Source: an uncultured Lachnospiraceae bacterium
Lineage (GTDB): Bacteria > Bacillota_A > Clostridia > Lachnospirales > Lachnospiraceae
Assembly: GCA_902795835.1 (NCBI GenBank)
Contig: CADBNA010000221.1
Span: forward strand, 1-11,867
Direction: 5' to 3'
Length of the DNA stretch: 11,867 bases
Part shown: piece after piece, positions 1 to 5,732 of the stretch
Numbering within the stretch: position 1 is the stretch's first letter
Layout: every line of letters begins with the position of its first letter
Translations under genes and position numbers: made by a program
The notes under the pieces: model-generated
Database searches by the model: none
What the model was told of the DNA's origin: nothing
What the model saw: the letters and a program-made list of their open reading frames with translations, nothing else

Positions 1-66
1 ACGTATGACGACGGCACATATGATGACGGCACGTATTATGACGACGGAACCTATTACGGCGGCTGA
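1..66 (+). CDS. C-terminal tail of an upstream gene (partial, 5' end outside window)
   Basis: Frame 1 is open from the first base and ends at TGA 64-66, giving a 21-residue tail made of repeated Thr-Tyr-Asp-Asp-Gly units that end in Tyr-Tyr-Gly-Gly. The codons of the repeats are similar but not identical, as in a degenerate tandem repeat under protein-level selection. Such acidic, aromatic, glycine-rich tails are usually disordered. The rest of the protein lies upstream, so family and function cannot be given. The stop lies 18 bases before the hflX start, so the two genes may share a transcript. The call as coding rests on the in-frame repeat and the spacing; it is short, so confidence is moderate. 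Confidence 0.65.
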   Translation, partial: TYDDGTYDDGTYYDDGTYYGG

Positions 67-84
67 GACGCCGATTTTCGGTAA

Positions 85-1329
85 ATGACAATGTTTGAAA
101 ATTACCAGGATACCAGAGAGCGGGCAATCCTTTTTGCCGTGACATGGGGTGATGAACAGGGGACGGCCGCTTCTCTGCGGGAGCTTGGAGCGCTTGCGGA
201 AACGGCAGGCGCCGTGGTGGTCACCACACTCATGCAGAACAGGGCGTTTCCGGACCCGGCCGCTTATCTGGGGAAGGGCAAGATAGAGGAACTGGCTGAA
301 CTGCTGGTCCTGCTGGAAGCAGATACGGTTATCTGTGACGATGAGCTCTCCCCCTCGCAGATGAGGAATCTGGAGAGGGAGCTGTCCTGCAAAGTCTGTG
401 ACCGCACCCTGCTGATTCTCGACATTTTTGCCTCCCGCGCGCACACCAGTGAGGGAAAGATTCAGGTTGAGCTGGCGCAGCTCCGCTACCGGCAGGCTCA
501 TCTGGCCGGACTGGGCGCATCTCTCTCACGGCTGGGCGGCGGCATCGGTACCCGGGGACCGGGAGAGAAAAAGCTGGAGATGGACCGGCGCATGATCGCG
601 GACAGAATTTCTACTCTCAACCACGAACTGGAAGAGGTCAGAAGACACCGGGATGTGATCCGTCAGGGCAGGCAGAAAGACGGACGCGTGATGGCGGCAA
701 TCGTGGGTTACACCAATGCGGGTAAATCCACACTGCTCAATGTTCTGACAGACGCGGGGGTTCTGGAGGAAGATGCGCTGTTTGCCACACTCGATCCCAC
801 CACCAGGATGCTTGACCTGCCCGGTGGGACGGAAATACTGGTGACGGATACGGTCGGTTTTATCCGCAAGCTGCCTCACCAGCTGATCGATGCCTTCCGG
901 AGCACGCTGGAGGAAACGGCTCTGGCGGATATGCTGATCCATGTCGTCGATGCGTCCAACCCGCAGGCGGAGCAGCAGATGGAGGTCGTGTATCAGACGC
1001 TGAAGATTCTGGGGGCGGAACAGAAGCCGGTCCTTACCATCTATAACAAACAGGACCGCCTGACCGGAAAAAGCACCATACATGACAGCCGCGCCGAGGC
1101 GGAAGTGCGTACTTCTCTGAGACTGCGAAAGGGGCTTGATGAGGTCCTGCATGCTTTGGAGGAGATGATTCTCTCCAGACAGATCTATGTGGAGAGACTG
1201 ATTCCCTACAGCCGGGGAGCCCTTCTCGCACAGATCCGGCAGAGAGGCAGGCTGGAGTCTGAGGAATATGAACAGGACGGCATCCGGATCCGGGCTTATG
1301 TGCCGCGGGATGTATACGGACGGCTGTGA
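85..1329 (+). CDS. hflX: GTPase HflX
   Basis: HflX is a ribosome-associated GTPase that splits stalled 70S or 100S ribosomes, notably under heat or antibiotic stress, and acts in the cytoplasm. The 414-residue length fits the family. The N-terminal HflX domain carries the conserved AAYLGKGKIEEL segment, followed by a helical linker and the glycine-rich SRLGGGIGTRGPGEKK stretch. The G domain shows the P-loop GYTNAGKST (208-216), DPTT switch I, DTVGF (255-259) and the guanine-specificity motif NKQD (321-324). A short C-terminal domain follows. An in-frame stop lies directly before ATG 85, so this is the earliest start. No clear Shine-Dalgarno sequence is seen, and a second ATG at 91 is possible. 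Weak initiation 18 bases after the upstream stop could mean reinitiation. It heads a run of closely spaced genes. Confidence 0.97.
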   Translation: MTMFENYQDTRERAILFAVTWGDEQGTAASLRELGALAETAGAVVVTTLMQNRAFPDPAAYLGKGKIEELAELLVLLEADTVICDDELSPSQMRNLERELSCKVCDRTLLILDIFASRAHTSEGKIQVELAQLRYRQAHLAGLGASLSRLGGGIGTRGPGEKKLEMDRRMIADRISTLNHELEEVRRHRDVIRQGRQKDGRVMAAIVGYTNAGKSTLLNVLTDAGVLEEDALFATLDPTTRMLDLPGGTEILVTDTVGFIRKLPHQLIDAFRSTLEETALADMLIHVVDASNPQAEQQMEVVYQTLKILGAEQKPVLTIYNKQDRLTGKSTIHDSRAEAEVRTSLRLRKGLDEVLHALEEMILSRQIYVERLIPYSRGALLAQIRQRGRLESEEYEQDGIRIRAYVPRDVYGRL

Positions 1330-1366
1330 AGAGCAGAAATAAAAGTGACAGTAAAGGAAAGGCAGG

Positions 1367-2446
1367 ATGAACATGGGCACAGCAGGACAGGAACGGATAC
1401 GGAACGTCTTTGAAACAACAGGAGCCGGCGCACTGTTTATTACGGATCCGCACAACATCGGCTATATTTCCGGTTTCCGCGGAGAGGGCATGCTGTATAT
1501 TTCCCGGAACAGAAACGTGATCATCACGGATTCGCGCTACACAGAGGCTGCAGGTCGGCAGAGTGACTTCGAGGTTATCGAAGAAAAACACAGCCGCAGA
1601 CGCCTGGCCATTCTGCGCGAGTGCATCGAAAGCGACGGAATTGATATTGTCGGTTATGAAGACAATTATATGAAATGCAGTGAGTTCAGCCGCTTTGCGA
1701 ACGGACTGCAGGAGGTGCAGCAGTGGCTGCCTCTGGAAAACCAGATCAATGCAATCCGCCGGATCAAGACGCCGGAGGAGCTGGAATGCCTGGCAAAGGC
1801 GGAAGCCGTCGGTGACGCGGCGTTTGCGGATATCCTGAAAATCCTGAAGCCCGGCATGACGGAACTCGACACGGCAGCCGAGCTGGAGTACAGCATGAAA
1901 AAGCACGGCGCCCAGTGCTTTTCCTTTGACACCATCATCGCATCCGGCCTGAATTCTTCCATGCCCCATGCGGTCCCGGGTACCCGCCGTCTGGAGAACG
2001 GCGATTTTGTCACCATGGATTTCGGGTGTGTGATCGACGGCTACTGCTCGGACATGACGCGGACCGTTGTGCTGGGAAAAGCCGGTGAGAAACAGAAAGA
2101 AATCTACAATACCGTACTGCGGGCGCAGACAGAGGCATTGGCGGTTCTGAAAGCAGGCATGAAGGGAAGCGAAGTAGACGCTGCTGCCAGAAATATCATC
2201 CGGGATGCCGGCTATGGCGAGTACTTCGGCCACGGACTGGGGCACAGCGTGGGTCTTTACATTCATGAAGAACCGCGGCTGTCGCCCACAGATGACACCG
2301 TACTGGAAGAAAACATGATAGAGACGGTTGAGCCGGGCATCTATGTCCCGGGCTTTGGCGGCGTACGGATCGAGGATATGGTGGTTGTGACGGCGGATGG
2401 CTGCCGCAATCTGGCACATTCTCCGAAAGAACTGATCGAACTGTAA
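1367..2446 (+). CDS. M24 family metallopeptidase (Xaa-Pro aminopeptidase/dipeptidase type)
   Basis: This is a cytoplasmic dinuclear-metal peptidase of the pita-bread fold that most likely removes residues ahead of proline from peptides. An N-terminal creatinase-like domain (about 1-125) precedes the M24 catalytic domain (about 130-359). All five expected metal ligands can be placed: D218 in MDFG, D229 in SDMTRT, H289 in GHGLGH, E322 in VEPG and E336 in VRIED. H300 in IHEEP is the usual second active-site histidine. At 359 residues it matches the short PepP/PepQ-like proteins of Firmicutes. ATG 1367 follows AAAGGAAAGG (1353-1362) at good spacing; ATG 1373 is a poorer alternative. The gap to hflX is 37 bases, consistent with one operon. 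Whether it acts as aminopeptidase P or as prolidase cannot be read from sequence, so no symbol is given. Confidence 0.94.
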   Translation: MNMGTAGQERIRNVFETTGAGALFITDPHNIGYISGFRGEGMLYISRNRNVIITDSRYTEAAGRQSDFEVIEEKHSRRRLAILRECIESDGIDIVGYEDNYMKCSEFSRFANGLQEVQQWLPLENQINAIRRIKTPEELECLAKAEAVGDAAFADILKILKPGMTELDTAAELEYSMKKHGAQCFSFDTIIASGLNSSMPHAVPGTRRLENGDFVTMDFGCVIDGYCSDMTRTVVLGKAGEKQKEIYNTVLRAQTEALAVLKAGMKGSEVDAAARNIIRDAGYGEYFGHGLGHSVGLYIHEEPRLSPTDDTVLEENMIETVEPGIYVPGFGGVRIEDMVVVTADGCRNLAHSPKELIEL

Positions 2447-2492
2447 ATCTGTCTTTGCGGGACAGGAAGACCGATACGAGAGGAGATAAACA

Positions 2493-3212
2493 ATGAGCAC
2501 TGTGATTGATCTGAAACAGTATCTCAGTGAAAACACGTATCCCGGCCGGGGAATCGCCATCGGGCGGACGGCAGACGGAACCAGGGCGGCAATGGCCTAT
2601 TTTATCATGGGAAGGAGTGCGAACAGCCGCAACAGAGTATTTGTGGAGGACGGGGCCGGCATCCGCACACAGGCCTTTGACCCGGCAAAGCTGGAGGATC
2701 CGAGCCTGATCATTTATGCGCCGGTCAGGGTTCCGGATCAAACACATACGATCGTCACAAACGGCGATCAGACGGATACTGTTTACGATGGAATCCGCAG
2801 CGGTCTCTCATTTGAAGAGAGCCTGCGCAGCCGCCGCTTCGAGCCGGACGGACCGAACTACACGCCCCGTATATCCGGCCTGCTGACGGTTGCGGACGGA
2901 CAGTTCGGCTATACGATGTCCATCCTGAAAAGCAACGACGGCGATCCCGCACAGTGCCTCCGTTTTACGTATGACTATCCGGATGCGCCGGCGGGGGAGG
3001 GCCATTTTCTGTCGACCTACCTGCATGACGGGGACCCGCTTCCCAGCTTTTCCGGAGAGCCACTGAAAATCCGCATCCCGGACAGCTGCGCCGAATGGGC
3101 GCAGGAGCTGTGGACCAGCCTGAATCCCGACAACAAGGTGTCCCTGTTTGTGCGCTATATTAAAATTGCGGACGGCAGCTTTGAGACACAGATTATCAAT
3201 AAAAACGTGTAA
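2493..3212 (+). CDS. purO: IMP cyclohydrolase, PurO type
   Basis: The protein closes FAICAR to IMP, the last step of de novo purine synthesis. It resembles the PurO family, first known from archaea, which has an Ntn-hydrolase-like fold and is unrelated to the MGS-like cyclohydrolase domain of bifunctional PurH. Family-like segments are YPGRGIAIGRTADG (16-29), the following MGRSANSRNR (39-48), VTNGDQTDTVYDGI and the GPNYTPRISGL block near the middle. The 239-residue length suits a single domain. ATG 2493 follows AGGAG (2481-2485) at 7 bases. It lies 28 bases ahead of a formyltransferase that lacks its own cyclohydrolase domain, so the two enzymes together replace fused PurH. Family membership is from recalled motif patterns, not a search; the neighbour makes it much firmer. 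Confidence 0.88.
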   Translation: MSTVIDLKQYLSENTYPGRGIAIGRTADGTRAAMAYFIMGRSANSRNRVFVEDGAGIRTQAFDPAKLEDPSLIIYAPVRVPDQTHTIVTNGDQTDTVYDGIRSGLSFEESLRSRRFEPDGPNYTPRISGLLTVADGQFGYTMSILKSNDGDPAQCLRFTYDYPDAPAGEGHFLSTYLHDGDPLPSFSGEPLKIRIPDSCAEWAQELWTSLNPDNKVSLFVRYIKIADGSFETQIINKNV

Positions 3213-3224
3213 CGGCAGAGATAC

Positions 3225-3233
3225 AGGAAGAGG
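3225..3233 (+). promoter_or_regulatory. Ribosome binding site fixing the purH start
   Basis: AGGAAGAGG lies 7 bases before ATG 3241. This start gives a protein beginning at the conserved formyltransferase N-terminus (MQELQLKYGCNPNQ). The longer open frame from 3148 would overlap the end of the cyclohydrolase gene in another frame and add residues of no family likeness, so 3241 is preferred. Confidence 0.85.
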
Positions 3234-3240
3234 TGCGCAT

Positions 3241-4419
3241 ATGCAGGAATTACAGTTAAAATACGGCTGCAACCCAAACCAGAAACCATCCCGGATTTAC
3301 ATGGCAGACGGAAGCGAACTTCCGGTTGAGGTGCTTTCCGGCAGACCGGGATACATCAATTTTATGGACGCCTTTAACGGCTGGCAGCTGGTCAGGGACC
3401 TGAAAAAGCAGACAGGTCTTCCGGCTGCGGCATCCTTCAAGCACGTCTCTCCGGCAGGGGCTGCCGTCGGCCTGCCGCTTTCGGACGTTCTGCGGAAGAT
3501 TTACTGGGTCGATGATTGCGGGGAACTCTCTCCCCTGGCCTGTGCCTACGCCAGAGCAAGAGGAGCAGACCGGATGTCATCCTTCGGGGATTTTATATCT
3601 CTGTCCGACATCTGCGACATTGACACGGCCCTTCTGATCAAACGCGAAGTGTCAGACGGCGTGATCGCTCCCGGATATACAGATGAGGCGCTCGCTGTTC
3701 TGCGCGCGAAGAAAAACGGAAATTATGTCGTGCTGAAGATACAGGAAGACTATATTCCGGAGCCGCTGGAACACCGGCAGATCTTCGGCGTCACCTTTGA
3801 GCAGGGACGGCAGGAGCTTCTCATAGACGATGCGCTCCTGTCCAATGTAGTCACAGAGCAGAAGGAACTTCCCGCGGAGGCGAAGCGGGACCTCAAGATC
3901 GCCCTGATCACGCTGAAGTATACGCAGTCCAATTCTGTCTGCTATGTCAAAGACGGCCAGGCCATCGGCGTGGGCGCCGGACAGCAGTCCCGCGTGCACT
4001 GTACCAGACTGGCCGGCCAGAAGGCGGACAACTGGCAGCTCCGTCAGTGCCCCAGGGTGCTGGAGCTTCCCTTCCTGGAGGGGATCCGCCGCGCTGACCG
4101 GGACAATGCGATTGATGTTTATATCGGCAGCGAATATATGGATGTACTGGCGGACGGCGCCTGGCAGCGCCTGTTCAGCCGCAGGCCAGAGGTGTTCACA
4201 GAGGAGGAAAAACGGTCCTGGCTGGATCAGATGACCGGTGTATCGCTGGGATCAGACGCATTCTTCCCGTTCTCGGACAATATCGAGCGCGCGCATAAAA
4301 GCGGCGTCTGTTATATCGCAGAACCGGGAGGATCGGTCAGGGATGACGCGGTAATCGAATGCTGCAATAAATACGGCATGGTGATGGCCTTTACAGGGAT
4401 CCGCCTGTTCCATCACTGA
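3241..4419 (+). CDS. purH: AICAR formyltransferase, stand-alone (PurH transformylase domain)
   Basis: The enzyme transfers a formyl group from 10-formyltetrahydrofolate to AICAR, giving FAICAR, the substrate of the cyclohydrolase encoded just upstream. The 392 residues cover only the AICARFT part; the N-terminal MGS-like IMP cyclohydrolase domain of normal bifunctional PurH (about 510-530 residues in total) is absent. Clear marks are KYGCNPNQKPSRIY near the N-terminus, the catalytic Lys-His pair K67-H68 in SFKHVSPAGAAVG, the QSNSVCYVKDGQAIGVGAGQQSR block, and the C-terminal SDAFFPFSDNIERA, IAEPGGSVRDD and FTGIRLFHH. All segments are intact, so this is a short family form and not a truncated pseudogene. 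Its job is tied to purO by adjacency. No purine riboswitch or operator is visible nearby. Confidence 0.96.
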   Translation: MQELQLKYGCNPNQKPSRIYMADGSELPVEVLSGRPGYINFMDAFNGWQLVRDLKKQTGLPAAASFKHVSPAGAAVGLPLSDVLRKIYWVDDCGELSPLACAYARARGADRMSSFGDFISLSDICDIDTALLIKREVSDGVIAPGYTDEALAVLRAKKNGNYVVLKIQEDYIPEPLEHRQIFGVTFEQGRQELLIDDALLSNVVTEQKELPAEAKRDLKIALITLKYTQSNSVCYVKDGQAIGVGAGQQSRVHCTRLAGQKADNWQLRQCPRVLELPFLEGIRRADRDNAIDVYIGSEYMDVLADGAWQRLFSRRPEVFTEEEKRSWLDQMTGVSLGSDAFFPFSDNIERAHKSGVCYIAEPGGSVRDDAVIECCNKYGMVMAFTGIRLFHH

Positions 4420-4437
4420 GTATCATTCAAAAAAACG

Positions 4438-4677
4438 ATGCGAAGCGAAGAATTCAAGATGGAACGTCCTGGCCTGGTGAAATCCGGCGACCGGGTGACA
4501 ATTACAGAGGGGCAGCTGCCTTCCTCGTATTATTATACCATTATACCGGCCGTTGCCATGAGCAGGAATTTCCAGCCGTTTGAGAGACTGCGGTCCCGGG
4601 AGGGGATCGTGAAAGACGTCCGGCAGACGGAACGCGGCTATTATGTTATTGTAGAGTTTGATGAGGAGACGCCATGA
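4438..4677 (+). CDS. Small protein of unknown function, SH3/KOW-like pattern
   Basis: I do not recognise this 79-residue protein as a named family. It begins with a charged stretch and has a GDRVTITEG segment that looks like a beta turn-strand. A Tyr/Pro-rich middle ([14 protein letters not shown]) follows, and then [24 protein letters not shown], whose alternating pattern suggests strands of a small SH3-like or KOW-like barrel; that is inference. It ends with ATG of the next gene overlapping its stop by four bases (ATGA), so the two are probably translated together. The start is uncertain: ATG 4438 has no clear ribosome binding site, and ATG 4459 (residue 8) has only a weak GAAG at 8 bases. 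It lies 18 bases after purH. Codon use resembles its neighbours, so it is probably a real, native gene. Confidence 0.75.
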   Translation: MRSEEFKMERPGLVKSGDRVTITEGQLPSSYYYTIIPAVAMSRNFQPFERLRSREGIVKDVRQTERGYYVIVEFDEETP

Positions 4678-4901
4678 AAGAATACGAAACCGTATGGGAA
4701 ATCTTCAATGAGTGCCCGAACAATCAGATGCGGGATGTCTTTTTTGACGAGATTGAGACGGACGACCCGGAAGAATTCATAAAAAAGAAGTTTGAAGACA
4801 AGATCCTGACCTATGACAAGACGGTCCGTCCGGACGGGACAATTGTATTTGACATCGTCACTTCCGGGATAAAGCAGCGCTACACTTTTACAGAAATCTG
4901 A
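4674..4901 (+). CDS. Small acidic protein of unknown function
   Basis: This 75-residue protein is not recognised. It is acidic in its first half ([27 protein letters not shown]), with predicted helix there, and ends in strand-like segments ([19 protein letters not shown]). It has no signal peptide, membrane segment or metal motif; the single cysteine is in NECPNN. The start ATG 4674 overlaps the stop of the preceding gene (ATGA) and has GAGGAG five bases upstream, which marks a coupled, true start. It lies 17 bases ahead of the Mrp-like gene. The pairing suggests the two small proteins work together, perhaps with a neighbouring product, but the sequence does not say which. Confidence 0.82.
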   Translation: MKEYETVWEIFNECPNNQMRDVFFDEIETDDPEEFIKKKFEDKILTYDKTVRPDGTIVFDIVTSGIKQRYTFTEI

Positions 4902-4918
4902 AAGGACTGGACAATCTT

Positions 4919-5713
4919 ATGAGCGAGAGCAAGGCGTTTGACAAATCACAGTTTCGGGTGGAGGAAAATCCCTATTCCAATATCTCCCATGTGATCGGTG
5001 TTGTCAGCGGCAAGGGAGGCGTGGGCAAGTCGCTGGTCACGGCATCTCTGGCAAACCTTATGGCAGGACAGGGATACGAGGTGGGAATACTGGATGCCGA
5101 TATCACGGGTCCGTCTATACCGAAGATGTACGGACTGCATGGTCCTGCCGTCGGAGATGACAACGGGCTGTATCCGCTGCAGGCGGAAAACGGCGTTTCC
5201 GTCATGTCTGTCAATCTGATCCTGCCGAAGGAAGAGGATCCCGTGATCTGGCGGGGACCGGTCATTGCGAATATGGTAAAGCAGTTTTACACAGATGTCG
5301 TATGGGGACAGCTGGATTATCTGTTTGTCGATATGCCGCCCGGAACGGGAGATGTGCCGCTGACAGTGTTTCAGTCGCTGCCGCTGGACGGCGTGGTGAT
5401 TGTCACATCTCCCCAGGAACTTGTAAAAATGATTGTAAAAAAAGCATACCGTATGGCGGCGCAGATGGATATACCGGTTCTCGGCGTGGTGGAGAACTAC
5501 AGTTATATCACCTGCCCCGACTGCGGAAAGGTGATCCGGCTGTTCGGAGAGAGCCATATTGATGAGGTGGCTGCGGAGCTCGGCATTCCCGTTCTGGGCA
5601 GGCTTCCCATCCGGCCGGAACTGGCGGAGGCTTCAGATGCGGGAGACTTTGCCGGCGTACTGAATACCGATCTTGACGAGGCGGCTGTGCGGATTCGCGG
5701 ATTGAACGGGTGA
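4919..5713 (+). CDS. mrp: Mrp/NBP35 family iron-sulfur carrier ATPase
   Basis: This is a P-loop ATPase of the Mrp/ApbC/NBP35 family, thought to bind a 4Fe-4S cluster at a dimer interface and hand it to apo-proteins in the cytoplasm. The 264-residue protein has a deviant Walker A, GKGGVGKS (31-38), the switch I-like DADITGPSIPKMYG from D59, DMPPGTGD (138-145), and the cluster-binding CPDC (C199, C202) near the C-terminus. It lacks the N-terminal DUF59/MIP18-like domain found in many Mrp proteins, so it is the short form. ATG 4919 has AAAGGA about 12 bases upstream, slightly far. It is followed 19 bases later by a helicase carrying a likely four-cysteine Fe-S site. A client relation is conceivable but is only inference from adjacency. 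Confidence 0.95.
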   Translation: MSESKAFDKSQFRVEENPYSNISHVIGVVSGKGGVGKSLVTASLANLMAGQGYEVGILDADITGPSIPKMYGLHGPAVGDDNGLYPLQAENGVSVMSVNLILPKEEDPVIWRGPVIANMVKQFYTDVVWGQLDYLFVDMPPGTGDVPLTVFQSLPLDGVVIVTSPQELVKMIVKKAYRMAAQMDIPVLGVVENYSYITCPDCGKVIRLFGESHIDEVAAELGIPVLGRLPIRPELAEASDAGDFAGVLNTDLDEAAVRIRGLNG

Positions 5714-5732
5714 GGGAGGCCTTTGGCAGCCT

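Noticed and set aside
526..1458. 310-residue open frame on the minus strand
   Set aside because: It is antisense to hflX and the start of the next gene, and its low-complexity composition is typical of a shadow frame.
2449..2466. CTGTC/GACAG hairpin between the M24 peptidase and purO as a terminator
   Set aside because: The stem is only five base pairs and no T-run follows, so it would not stop transcription.
1034..2560. 508-residue open frame on the minus strand
   Set aside because: It lies antisense to hflX and the M24 peptidase, whose motifs are complete. It reads as Cys/His/Arg/Pro-rich sequence without domain likeness, as expected of a reverse-complement shadow in GC-rich DNA.
3148..3240. 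N-terminal extension of the formyltransferase
   Set aside because: It overlaps purO in another frame, while AGGAAGAGG lies correctly before ATG 3241 and the family N-terminus begins there.
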